Source: Phymatolithon calcareum (taxonomy: Eukaryota; Rhodophyta; Florideophyceae; Hapalidiales). From it: a stretch of DNA of 64,000 nucleotides. Each line of letters starts with the position of its first letter. Position 1 is the stretch's first letter. The stretch is taken from NCBI GenBank assembly GCA_977006965.1, contig OZ345365.1, positions 2,604,001 to 2,668,000 of the forward strand, read 5' to 3'. A program made the translations under genes and the position numbers. Below, piece after piece: positions 12,000-22,599 of this stretch. The notes beneath the pieces are model-generated. The model did not search any database and was not told where the DNA came from. It saw nothing but the letters and a program-made list of their open reading frames with translations.

Positions 12000-13220
12000 T
12001 TTCTGGATTGATCGAGCAACTAGTTCGTCACATTGCACATAAACGATCACGCCTCACATCTGATCTACTTTCGCAATCGCCGTTCATGACGGCCGAACAA
12101 ATCAAACACTCGGTCGCGGCAGCGCTTCTCCACACCCTACCGACTGCGTTTGATAACGTAAGCCCGCTCGAGAGAAGTTTTATCGTCATGATTTTAAATC
12201 CCACGTTTTCTCTATCCGCTTCACTGTCCGTCGATTTCCGATTGCTCGAACGTCCAAACAGCCGCAGAGTGCGCGGCTCCAACCCGTCCTCTTCAGCCTG
12301 GTACTTGCATCGACGGCCATCATCTGGAGCTGGAGGATTGGTTCGGATCTGTGGCCTCAATACTCGAAGATCTCCTCCACACGGCAAAGCTGTGGTTCGT
12401 AGAAATGGCGTCTGAACTACTTTCGCAACCACTCCAGCCGTTTTGTTTATGGCGGCCGAAAAATCAATCATTGAATAGCAGCAGCGCTTATCCACATGCT
12501 ACCCACCGCGTTCGCAGAGCCACAAAACGCGCGGCTGCAGCCCGTCCTCTCCACCCTTTTATTTTATCGACTGCCAGAAGCTTGAGCTGGAGTATTGCTG
12601 CATTTCGAATTGATGGTTTCGGTATACGGAACTTCATTCCTCACCGCAGAGTTGTGGTTCGTGGTAACATCGTTTGTGGCAGTTTAAGTTTCTTCCGTTC
12701 GCAGTTCATCTCAGCTCTGGTTGAACATGGCGTTCAAACGCGAGGACCACTACCATTTTTCAACGTGTGAGCAAGCGCCAAAAGTGTGTGGCTATCAAAA
12801 GCGGCTTCATGTATATTGCCAAGCTGATACTAAGCGCTTCATACGGAGAAGAGCATCGGCGTGTCCCGAAAGCGTCACTTGTGCCATTTCACTCAGGATA
12901 TTGCTGAGCCTGGGTCCATATACTGGTATGTTTGATTTCGAGCAAGCCATGAAATTGAAATCTGCTGACTCTTGTGCTCGGATTTTTTGAATTTCATCTC
13001 ATTGGCATCAAATTGCGGTGGAACTTAAGACTAATGTTCGCTGTGGTTTCGACAATCGGAAATCAGTTCATCATTTGATAGTTACGGCAGGTGTATATGC
13101 CGTGGGCCGGTCAGTCTCGGGCTTCGGGATACTTCTTTACGATGCGGATGAATCTATGGTCCTGGTTCGGCAGTATTGGATGAATTTGCGGGATTCCTCC
13201 ATGTAATGGGAAATGTACAA
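12000..13220. repeat. A/D repeat block next to satellite
   Basis: Non-coding repeat. The segment near 12.0-12.19 kb, and imperfect tandem relatives at 12.3-12.5 and 12.55-12.75 kb, match 43.68-43.99 kb (for example ACCGCAGAGCTGTGG and CACACTACCCACTGCG). The 12.95-13.22 kb segment matches 43.99-44.29 kb (GTTGACTCTTGTGCTCGG, then TGCGGGATTCCTC). In every copy in the window this block lies immediately before the 385-bp satellite, so they form one composite unit. Confidence 0.65.
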
Positions 13221-13436
13221 TGAACCACCCACCGTCTTTCCATCAAGAGCGCCGTCCTCTAGTTTGATTGGAAGTACACGAAGATATTTCCAGTTTTTCT
13301 TTGTTGGTAACGCGGCCCTTGTGTCTTCGTCGTTGGCAATCGTAATTGACGAACTATGCATGGACGCAAAGGCGTTGACATTTGCAGCCGGCGTCGCACT
13401 TCTGGAGAAAGAATTTTCCTTTTCATCGCAAGATAA
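13221..13436 (+). repeat. 385-bp satellite, block 1 left part
   Basis: Part of the about 385-bp satellite also found at 31.95-33.57, 36.42-38.31, 44.32-46.2 and 47.03-48.24 kb. Landmarks are TTTCTTTGTTGGTAACGC and ATGCATGGACGCAAAGGCG. It is interrupted at 13437 by the insertion of a LINE and resumes at 16448. Confidence 0.75.
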
Positions 13437-16400
13437 TTCCTGAATCTGGTTTTTTTTTTTCCTTTCAAGTTTATTTAAAAGCCCCACAGACTTCCGAAGA
13501 TATGGGCAAGCTTCCTCTGATGCTACCTACCTTTGTGTAGCTCACAAAACGTCCACCAGAATGGCGGACGGGAAAACTCAGGACTCAAAGTAGTCCTATT
13601 TCAGTCCTCTACGGGATTGTTGGTGCTTGGTCTCGACCACTTTTTGTCTTGCCTTCTGCGGATTAATACAAGCCTTCTTCGATCTCCATGCGTTCTATGA
13701 GTGTCTTGCTAAATAGTAAGAGCTCATCCAGCGCCTTTTCTGTTTCCAGTCGTTTTTCTCCTTCAAGTTCGTACCCTGCTAACGTGCGTTCAAGGGTTTC
13801 CATATGCTCTCTGGCTCTGGTGCCGAATTCTTCAGTCATACTTGTTGTTGACACCTGTGGGAATCTGCTGCAGGCATCCTGCAGCGCTAGTTGTCTGTGC
13901 TTCACCTTGGGGAACTTGAGGATTGCCGGCAATTCTCTTGTCTTTTCGTACGGTATCTTTCTTTTCCGCTTCGATTCTAGGCGGTCTCCTTCCATTTCCA
14001 GAAATTTCGATCGAAGTGTTTGCGACGATTGGTTCGTTTGGATATGCTTTACAGCTTCACCGAACGGCTCTCTGGTCTCCATCGCGGCGATATCTTTCCT
14101 CGTGTACTGCCATTCATGGTTGTTTCTTCTTTCGGGCACTTCTTTTGAATACATACGTTCTTTCGCCTTGTTCCTTCTCAGCATTTTGAAGGCCAAGATT
14201 TCTCGTCGATGTGCGGCCGCCTGGATCCGGCACAGGAGACGGAGCCTATCCGTCCTTCCTCGGGCCAGTGGCCCGAGGCCAGTGGCCCGAATATTTGATT
14301 GAAGAATGTTGCTTCTACTTCCTTGACAGCATTTTGTACGTCTTCTGTCCAGGGCGTTAAGTGCATTGCGTACTCCCAGCGTGGCTGTACTAGCGCCTTG
14401 TATATCTGAATACACTTCTGTATACTCAGCCCTTTCTTGAACACTCCCAGTGTACGCAACTCGTACACGGCCGTCCTTGCTTTCTTTAGTCGTTGCATCA
14501 TTAACGTATCTGTGACTCCTCCAGGGTCTATGGATACTCCAAGGTACGTGACCTCCGGAACTTGTGCTAGTACCTTGTTCGCAAGCTTGAATGTCTTGCC
14601 CAATGTTTCCTCTGATTCGAGGACTTCGCTTTTCCCTTGTTTAGTGTTCCAAGTCATATCTCGCTCTTGTGCCCATTGGGTAGCTATATCCAATAGTCCT
14701 TGCAGTGCAGCGGGTGATTTCGCAGAGAGAAGAACATCGTCTGCGAAGAGGATAGCCGGTACTTCAGCCCAGGTTTTTGATGCCCGGCTCATTCGCTCGG
14801 CGAATTCATCCATGAAGATGTTGTAGAGGCTTGGACTGAAAGGGGACCCTTGTGGGACCCCCCTGTCCACTAGAAACCAGTTCCTGTTCGCATCACCAAT
14901 TGTTGCTACCCAGGATGGTGTCAAGAACGCCTCGGCCATTGCGCAGATCTCCTTGGGCAGTACTTGTCTCATTCTGTTCACCAAGTGTACTCTCGGTACT
15001 GTGTCGTAGGCAGCCTTAAGGTCCAATACTGCTACACATCTCTGATCCTCTTTTAGTAGCTCAGTAGCTCTTAGGATGGCCAGTTCAGTGCTCTTCCCCT
15101 TTTGGAACCCAAGCTGATACCAGTGGTTTGAGTATACTGTGCGCAGCTTCATATCAATCGCTGTCTCAATAATTTTCCTTGCGTGGCTCAGCAAGGAAAT
15201 CGGTCGGTAGTTTCCGGGGTCCTCGTGTGCCCCCTTCTTGTGTATTGGGACGAGGAGCGCTTTCTGCCAGTGCAGAGGCGTGTCTCCACATCTCCCGCAG
15301 GCCTCCCACAAGGCTGTAAGCACTTCGGCATTGAGCGATATATCGACTTTTAGCATTTCAGCCTTCACCTCGTCTAAGCCTGGTGCCTTTCCGTTTGGTG
15401 CTTTACGGATAGCCGCTTCAATTTTTGTCCTCATGTCCTCTGTGCAGGAGAATTTTCTTAGTCCGGGTTGCCACTTTTCGGTGCTATGGCATGTCGCTGA
15501 GATATGGGCTGAGAATTTAGCGCAATTCATGGGGCTTCCTGTCATCTCGTTTCTTAGCTTTCTTCTTCGAATTTTCTTTTTCATCTTGGCAAGTTGCTTC
15601 AAAGCCGCTGGTCCATCCTTCTCCTCCAGCTCGGCGATGTATTCTTGATACTGCTCTTTCTTCTTCTTGTTCACCAAGGTTCTGATTTGGTACTTACACT
15701 CGTGGTAACGACCCCAGTCTTCCGGTGCTTGGGATGATCTGGCTTTCCGGTAAAGTTTCTTTCGCTTCAGTGCCATTTTGTCGAGCTCTGTATTCCAAAA
15801 TGACTTATAGCGTGCCGGTGTGCGTTTTCTAGTTCTCCACGGATCACACCAGGTTTTAACAAGTCGCTTGTACCCCTGGTGTAGATCTCTTACATTGCTG
15901 CACTTTTTGAGGTCTTCGATGACTCCGGGAATGCCTTCTTGGTACTTACGAAGCGCGATTTCTTTCTTGGATTCTTTTCTTGACTTTCCTCCGAGGTCCA
16001 AAATCTCTCTGTAGATATGGGATACCGATTCGGGGGAGGTACTTCCCTTGAGGTCCTCAATGAGACTACGCATTCGTTCCTTGATTTCATTTTTCCTTTG
16101 TGTGTCATCTCGGTCTCTTACACTGATTGGTCGCTTATACTGGTTCGGGTCACGATCTTGCCGGCTTCTAAGGCGCGTACATACAGGCCTGTGCTGTGTA
16201 GCCCCTGTCCATATGTCCTCTGGAGAGTTCGGCGCGGATATTGTTATTCCTTTCGTAACGAAGAAGTCGATATTGCTCCCGTACTTCTTCGTCTGGAATG
16301 TCGGTCCTTTGCTTGCTCTTATGTCCCATCCTTTTCTTTCTGCCCACTGGATGAGTTGGTTGCCCCTTCTGTTTGACTGTCTGTCCCACAGCTTGTGTCT

Positions 16401-16447
16401 TGCGTTCCAGTCTCCACAGATTATCGCTTGACCTTCCTGAATCTGGT
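13437..16447 (-). mobile_element. LINE-2 with 14-bp target-site duplication
   Basis: APE-type LINE inserted on the minus strand into a satellite monomer. The target-site duplication TTCCTGAATCTGGT is perfect at 13437-13450 and 16434-16447. The element itself is 13451-16433. Its 3' end (low coordinates) has a poly(A), seen as T-tract 13450-13460, preceded by AATAAACTTG. Its 5' end is truncated inside the endonuclease domain, so the first element-encoded residues are GQAIICGDWNARH. The codons before that come from the flank. Confidence 0.92.
13663..16433 (-). pseudogene. LINE-2 endonuclease-reverse transcriptase, frameshifted
   Basis: Partial APE endonuclease (GDWNARHKLW, GSNIDFFVT, THQ-type ATQHRPVCTR) followed by the reverse transcriptase: GKAPGLDEVKAEM, RPISLLSHARKIIE, QLGFQKGKSTELAI, AVLDLKAAYDTV, DRGVPQGSPFSPSLYN and the catalytic ILFADDVLL. 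It would nick the target and copy its own RNA there. A perfect 14-bp tandem duplication (GCCAGTGGCCCGAG, 14264-14277, repeated at 14278-14291) shifts the frame near FGPLA. The C-terminal 200 residues (RLRLLCRIQAAAHRREILAF ... ETEKALDELL) lie in the next frame and end at 13663. Apart from that the coding region is remarkably intact, so the insertion is recent and died by truncation and slippage. Confidence 0.9.
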
Positions 16448-16700
16448 GCTTCCGCATGGCATGTTTTCATTTCCAGCAACCGATGACTATGTCATACGCT
16501 GACTCTTTTGCCTCACGGTTGTATGTTGTGGCAGGGCAGGAACCAAGTGCACATTTCTTTGTCAACGCATTGTGCCACTATGAATATTTGCGGTTCTCGT
16601 GACGAATTTCGTGCATAGTTCGTGATAGCGTTCGTCCATTACCTGGGGCGAGCTAGAAATTAAGAATGCATGCATTGGTATGTTGTCGTTTCGAGTAAGC
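16448..16700 (+). repeat. 385-bp satellite, block 1 right part
   Basis: Continuation of the monomer cut by LINE-2: TTTCATTTCCAGCAACCG, then CATACGCTGACTCTTTTGCC and the ACGAATTTCG region. It ends with AAGAATGCATGCATTGG...GTCGTTTCGAGTAAGC, which corresponds to the segment just outside the satellite arrays at 31.96 and 46.25 kb. The outer boundary of the composite repeat is therefore the same in all copies. Confidence 0.65.
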
Positions 16701-17855
16701 AAAAACAAAAAATCGCTGTGGATATGAACGAAAATCAAAGCCCTGTAATCCAAATAAAGTCGAGAAACACAGACTTTGTGCAGTCATGTGGATTCTCGGT
16801 CGTTTCACCCCCCGCGAAACCCCTCGGCGTATATCAACAACGACAGTGAACTCGGGACGATGTTGCTGGAAACCCTTCAATGCAACCTAACGCAACCACA
16901 GATGGATGACAGAGCAGAAGAGGAAGTGCATCAAGCGATGGTCACATTAATGATGCTAGAAATTGAGATGAAAGAGGAGAAGATGGCGTGACGATGGAGG
17001 CAATACGTTGTAGTCTACGCCGGAAGGGTTGCAGCGCAATGTGAAGCTGCTCTGGTGCTGGCGTGCGCCGACGATGAGCTCTCCTAAAATAGAAACAAAA
17101 AATTTCTGGCCCCATTAGGGGAATAGGAAAATGTATGAATTAAATGTCTTATATGTCATAAAACCATCTAAGGACAGAGCTACAGGAAACTACCGCGAGG
17201 AGGTAAGTATGCTTCAAAGGATGACGCCTAATCGTTTACGATTCAACTTTTGCCCACGGAAAAGCTCCAATTCATCGCACTCCAGAAGATCTTGTGACGA
17301 GGAAGAAGTGAATTAAACTTGAGTGAAATACATAGTTGGCGCGTTATCTTAAAGTTGGCTCGCGAAAGAAAGCCAATATGCACATGCGAGGAGAAATGTC
17401 AGGCACCGTACATCTCTTCAATGGAGAGCCGACAAGAAATTGTTCTAGAGGACTGCAATGGCAGGTTTCAGGTACGTAGATTGGAGAAGCTTGCCGTACC
17501 TCTTTAAGGACTGCGGCATTGTTGCACTGGCAAAGGGTGTTCATCGAGGTGGATATTTTTATATTCGACTTGATGTACAATAGATACATACTGCATCTGC
17601 AGGAATATTTGAGCTAATTGGATCTGACTGCAAAAAGTGTAGGGGGGGGGAAATTGTATGTTTTTTATTTTACAAGCCCTCAACGCCGGTATTCACCAAC
17701 AACAGAGCAGCTTGGGTCTCAGCAACTACCCTGTGTAGCAATTATGTTCCCAAATCACAATTACTGCACTCATCTCCATCATCTCCAACTCTAGTATCCA
17801 TCACTTGCTACGTTCTTCTTCTTCGCAGTAAAAATTGCCGGGTAGGGCAAACCTC
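16701..17855. other. stretch without a confident gene
   Basis: Short ORFs only. One at 16776-16991 (+) ends in an acidic helix-like segment (QPQMDDRAEEEVHQAMVTL) that resembles the start of some transposases but is too short to name. A G9 run lies at 17642-17650. Confidence 0.4.
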
Positions 17856-17859
17856 CGCA

Positions 17860-18250
17860 GTCGGAGGTCTTCTCGGCGCGCTCGCATACCTTCCGGGAGG
17901 CCAATAAAGGGAAGCCCTCTCGGGGGACAACTTCCGTGGGCTCTTAACATCAGGGGGTGTGCTCTTCAACGAGAGCTCGCTCGGGGGGACAGCTACAGGT
18001 AGGCGCTCTTCAACGAGTGCCCTTTCGGGGGGACAACTTCGGGACGCTCTTCAACGAGGCCTCGCTCTCGCTCGCGGGGCAAATTGAAGGGTGGCGTTCG
18101 TCAACGGAGGCTCGCTCGGGGGGACAACTTCGGGGGGCCTTCAACGGAAACCCACTTGGGGGGACATCTTGCGCGGCTCCAAAACCGGAACCTCGCTCGG
18201 GGGGACAACTTCGGTGGGGACTATCGGCGCGGGTTCCGGTTTCCGCGTCG
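17860..18250 (+). repeat. GC-rich tandem repeat with GGGGGGACAACTTCGG
   Basis: Seven or so diverged units of about 45-60 bp, each with CTCTTCAACGAG-like and CTCGCTCGGGGGGACAACTT-like parts, strongly richer in G+C than its surroundings. ORFs through it are by-products of the repeat. Function unknown. Confidence 0.7.
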
Positions 18251-18469
18251 GCGGCAACTAGTCTTGCACCGGGTATGATATCGATGGTTTCATACATTCA
18301 CCACGTAGCACGATTTCTGATATATCGCGTCGGTTTGCGGAATGTTTCGGGGTCAGCACTCTTGACTTGGTCTTCAGCGGGGCAGCGTTCTTCATCGCGA
18401 CAACCGATTTTGGCGGAGAAGCCGTCAAAATGCGTGCATTCGTCAAAGCATTCGTCGTGGTCAAAAATA

Positions 18470-18496
18470 CCGGCGCGGGCTACCCGCCCGCGCCGG
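18470..18496. repeat. 11-bp perfect GC-only hairpin
   Basis: Arms CCGGCGCGGGC (18470-18480) and GCCCGCGCCGG (18486-18496) with a TACCC loop. Around it (18.26-19.25 kb) I see no gene I trust. ORF 18794-19261 (+) has no recognisable domain and conflicts with equally long ORFs on the other strand. Confidence 0.7.
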
Positions 18497-19257
18497 AAAT
18501 CTTCAGTTTCGTGTCTCGTGGGCCGTTCGGTCCGGTTCAGGTTTCCTAAAAGGTGTAGGAAGGATGGATCGATGTGAGTTTCCTACAATCTCTCGTTGTC
18601 TGTTTTGCACTTGAGAGGCTTATCATAGCGGTAAATAGAGTTGCCTACAATTTCCACTTCGTGTTCTTGGGGCAGGTCTCCTGGATTACTTCTTGCTCTG
18701 AGCAGGAGTTTTTAGACATGAGAATAGACATCTCGCATAGCGCGTGATTGAGTGCGCGATCTTCTGATCTCTTGACGGGGGTATGGGAAGCGATTGAATG
18801 GCCAGTGGGTGCACAGGAGCCGGAGACGGAGGAAGGATGGGAGTTCGATCCGCATTGGATGGAGAGGGCGTCTGCCTTCACCGCCAAGCGATAGTGCCGG
18901 TAGACGAAGTTTCCACTCATCTCTTGCTATTTCCAGAGTTATTTTCCTGACGTCAGTTTCAGCGTCGACATTTCTTGTGATCAATTCCGTCGTATTGCAT
19001 ACGATGTCCTTGAAGTGGAAGTATTTCTATATGAACAATAATTTGTTGATGACAGTTTATTCTGACATTGGAAGTACTGATAAACTCTTGGATGGACCAT
19101 GGGCGGGCAAATGTCACTCATATCCGTCATACCCCCTTCCACTCTTATCTGCCCGAATCTCACTCCGCTTAGCCTGCCTCATCGCAGCTTTACAATTCAC
19201 TGCTCAAATGGTGCAGCCCGCGCCAGCACAACTACCACATCAAATACCAGTACGATC

Positions 19258-19680
19258 GTGAATGTTAACAATTTTTGATACGGCTGCATGCTCGCATTTC
19301 GCAATGAGAATCTGCATGTTCACATTATTTGCTAACATTGTGAATATTCATATTTTTCAGTACTGGTGTGGATGTTCAAAATATCTTGTTGGGTTTTCAA
19401 TGCTCACACTTTGCAGTACGGGTGTGAATGTTCAATATACCTTGTTGGACTGTGAATGTTCACATTTTCAGTATGGGTGTGAGTGTTCGAAGTACTTTTT
19501 TGGACTGTGAATCTTCACATTTTTCAGTACGAGAGTGAACGTTCAAAGTACGTTTTTGGACTGTGAATCTTCACACTTTTCAGTACTGGTGTGAATGTTC
19601 ACAATACTTAGGTGGACTACAAGTGTTCACTATTTTCTATATGGTAGTGAATGCTCACATTTTTCAGCACTTTTGTGGGT
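19258..19680. repeat. palindromic TGTGAATGTTCACA minisatellite, block 2
   Basis: Tandem units of about 55-60 bp, each containing two related palindromes (GGACTGTGAATGTTCACA and GGTGTGAATGTTCAA types) separated by CAGTA-containing spacers. LINE-3 appears to be inserted at its right side, since the array pattern resumes at about 20975 (GTGACTGTTCACATT). Confidence 0.75.
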
Positions 19681-19684
19681 TTTT

Positions 19685-20975
19685 ATAAATGTTTATTTTT
19701 AAAGCCCTACAGTCATACGAATATATGGGCAAGGCTTCCTCAGGAGCTACCCATAGTACGGCGTCTCTTATATCAAGGCTCTCTCTCTTTTTTGCCAGAG
19801 AAGTTGATCGAAGTTCTTCTCCAGTGTAGTTCGATATTATGTGCTTCATCGCTTGATCAAATGATGCTCTGGTCTCCATTGCTGCCAAGTCGTTACTTGC
19901 GGAAAGGAGCTCTTCTTCGATTCTTCTCTTTGGCAGTTACTCTGGAACTTTCTCTCAGTCGCCTTTGTACCTCTCAACGTCTTGAAAGCTCATATTTCCC
20001 AACGATGGAAAGCAGCTATGATTCGACATAGGAGACGGAGTCTATCCGTTTTTCCTCGTGGCAGTGGCCCAAAAACTTGTCTCTTCGCTCCACTTCCTTG
20101 GCCCTGTTCTGTCAACAGTGGTAGGTGCCTAGCATACTCCAAACGTCGCTGAACTAATGCCTTCTATACGGAGATGCATTTATGTGTACCAAATCCCTTT
20201 TTGAGTACTCCAAGTGCACGCAGCTCGTACAGAGTGGTGTTTGCCTTCTTAAGGCTCTGCAGAATCTGTGCTTCTGTAGCTCCCTCAGGTCCTAGGGATA
20301 CTCCGAGGTACGTAACTTCTGGAACATGTGCGAGGGCCTTATTAGCCAGCTTGAATCTCACGCCCGACGTCTCTTACGATTCAAGTACATTGTTTCTTCC
20401 ATGCTCCGCATTCCATGCCATTCCGCGCTCTTAGGCCTAATGACTGGCTCGGTCTAGAAACCCATGCAGAGCAGAAGGTGATGTCCCTAGAAGAATTATA
20501 TCGTCTGCCAAGGGAATTGAAGGGACGGCGGCCCAAGCTCGGGGCACGTCTCCTATACGTACCGAGAACACATCCATGAAGCTGTTGTACAGACTTGGAC
20601 TGTAAGGGGACCTAAAACCCGGTTCTTGTCGGCATCACCGATGGTTGGCACCCAAGATGGTATCAAGTATACTTCGGCCACAGCTCATAGCTGTGGTGAC
20701 TGTACTTTCAGTTCTGCCACACAGCGTTGTTGACCTTTCAATAGCTCCGTGGATCTTAGCATGGTCAGTACTTTTCCCATTTTTGAGCCCAAGTTTGAAC
20801 CAGTGGTTGAAGTATACATCGTGGAGAGTACTGTCGATTGCAGTTTCATTAACTTCAATGCATGACTCAGGAGGGATATTGGGCGATTTCCAGGTTCATC
20901 GTATGACCTATTTTTGTTTATGGACACCAGCAAGGCCACTGGCATGTCGACATACCTTCCGCCGGCTTCCCATAG
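19685..20975 (-). mobile_element. decayed LINE-3 (RT fragment)
   Basis: Minus-strand relative of LINE-2, heavily decayed. Its 3' end matches the 3' untranslated part of LINE-2 (TTTATTTTTAAAGCCC, then ATATGGGCAAGGCTTCCT). Pieces recognisable in different frames are MAAMETRASFDQAMKHI, RFKLANKALAHVPEVTYLGV, NRPISLLSHALKLM and VALLVSINK. It is truncated at its 5' end in the RT region homologous to about 15310 of LINE-2. Many stops and frameshifts make it much older than LINE-2. Confidence 0.8.
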
Positions 20976-21310
20976 AACTTCTGTGACTGTTCACATTAAT
21001 CTGTAAGACAGCGGCACAGTCGGGGACACCGGCACTTTAATTACCGACCTTGAGCGGGTTACAGGAATCAAGACGGGGAGGAAGATATTTTGTGCCCCGT
21101 TCCAACTTCTCGCACTGTCCACCAACTACTGCTAAAGCTCATGGCTACGGATGTGAATGACGAAAATATTGGCTCTTCACAATAATCGCTCCCGCAGTGA
21201 ATGTTCAAAACATTGGCTACTTCTTGGAATGTCTACAGGAATTGCTACTGAGGTAATTGTATACAATAATGGCCACGGGTTTGAATGATAAAAATTCGCA
21301 AAGGGTGAAG
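20976..21310. repeat. degenerate palindrome-array remnants
   Basis: Scattered GTGACTGTTCACA, GTGAATGTTCAAAA and TTCACAATAATC words, the weakly conserved continuation of block 2. No gene seen. Confidence 0.5.
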
Positions 21311-21369
21311 ATTTCGGGCAAGCAACTTTTGTCCATATAAGAAGCTTTCCTGGATCTTAAATAGGGGTG

Positions 21370-22066
21370 TCAGATCGACCCTGCCAAAACTGTACCAGAT
21401 AAGCCATCATCATTTACCCCAATCGGTTTAAAATATTTCACAATTCTATTGTTGTCGAACAGATCATCAACCTTCACCGCATCGAATATTGCACTTTGTG
21501 CCAACCGTTCTCGCCATTGTAGTCTGTTGCGAGCCCAAAGAGCTCTTTCCACATTCGCGGCTGCCGAGCCCACCGTCTCCGAAGTGTTAGTTCAAAAATC
21601 TCAAGTCTAGTCTGATACGAAAAGCCCCTTATCCGTACTCCGGCACGTGAACCTACCGCGCAGCAGCCCTCAGATATACGACCTGCACCCCTTTCACCTG
21701 TCCAAAGGTGCACAAGCATAAGGCGTCGCATTGATAAGACCTCATTCCCTTCCCTTCGTGGTCAATGCTGATGGCCATCGTCCGTCGGCGTTAGATAGCT
21801 CAGGAAAAGCCAATCGGCGTCCACAGCGCTGACAATGGAGCGCGACAAACATCGAATTCTATGCAATGGCGATGCACTTCTACCGACAAACAGGCTCTCA
21901 TTTCATATTCGGCTTTGACCTGCTGATATGCAGAAGCACACAGTCGCCTCTTTCTTTCTGCATTCGGAATGTGAACATCTGCGCACAATTCTGAAGATAT
22001 GCAGCTGTTTGCAACATCCAGGGGGCTGAAAATGATCTCATTTTCAGCACGGATATGTATATTCAT
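21370..22066 (-). pseudogene. unknown gene fragment, family D copy 2
   Basis: Minus-strand coding remnant. 22066-21800 gives MNIHIRAENEIIFSPLDVANS...NAERKRRLCASAYQQVKAEYEM..CIEFDV. 21731-21474 gives CALCLCTF/SRAGVRIRGFSYQTR-type pieces ending RRRWARQPRMWKELFGLAT. 21573-21370 gives LWARNRLQWRERLAQSAIF...IVKYFKPIG. It is a better copy of the fragment at 10.7-11.39 kb. No domain recognised. The amino-acid similarity of the two copies supports former coding. The presumed start is directly beside palindromic array block 3. Confidence 0.5.
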
Positions 22067-22079
22067 AGAGTCAAGAAAG

Positions 22080-22275
22080 ATGGTGACTGTTCACGTTATT
22101 CGACATGGTTGTTTATCTTGAAATATTCGGCGAGACAGTGAATGTTCACTTTCCAAATTACAAATGTGAATATTCATTGAATCGCGTAGAGCAGTGATTG
22201 TTCACAATTTCCGCCACGGCTGTGAAGCCTCACTCTATTCATTCCCGTTGTGAATGTTCATAATAGACACTATTT
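22080..22275. repeat. palindromic TGTGAATGTTCACA minisatellite, block 3
   Basis: Degenerate copies such as GGTGACTGTTCACG, CAGTGAATGTTCAC and GTTGTGAATGTTCATAA upstream of the family D copy 2 start. This layout is the same as in block 1 with copy 1. Confidence 0.65.
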
Positions 22276-22338
22276 CTGAACAATACCCTTTTCGAAAAAC
22301 ACCCTTGTCGGCGCAGCAAGGCGAGAGACGGACCGTCT

Positions 22339-22403
22339 TCTGAGAAGATCGCCATACCTCTGCACCGTCTCAGACGGAGCAGAGGTATGGCGATCTTCTC
22401 AGA
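22339..22403. repeat. perfect 25-bp inverted repeat (cruciform)
   Basis: Arms 22339-22363 and 22379-22403 are exact reverse complements (starting TCTGAGAAGATCGCC). The 15-base loop ACCGTCTCAGACGGA is itself partly self-complementary, so the whole 65 bases can fold. It lies between the palindrome block and the GC-rich family R. Confidence 0.9.
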
Positions 22404-22599
22404 TTTGCCCACTTCAATCGTGCCATCATCTATCTCTTGAGATCATACACTGCGTGCAGACCACCGATGATGGCATACAAGCCTCTACAATATAATTAGC
22501 GCCGGTGACCCGCATGAGTCGATACCCATTGTTATGTCGCGGCGGCACATCCGGTGGGAGCGGGAAAGCGCCCACGCGCGATGACATCCGGGCGTTGAT

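Noticed and set aside
14437-16431. Several plus-strand ORFs of 60-136 residues
   Set aside because: They are shadows of the LINE-2 reverse transcriptase on the minus strand.
18817-18845. GGAGTTCGATCCGC as a tRNA T-arm
   Set aside because: No acceptor, D or anticodon arm can be folded around it.
18794-19261. 155-residue plus-strand ORF
   Set aside because: No domain, equally long ORFs on the opposite strand, and it runs into the palindromic satellite.
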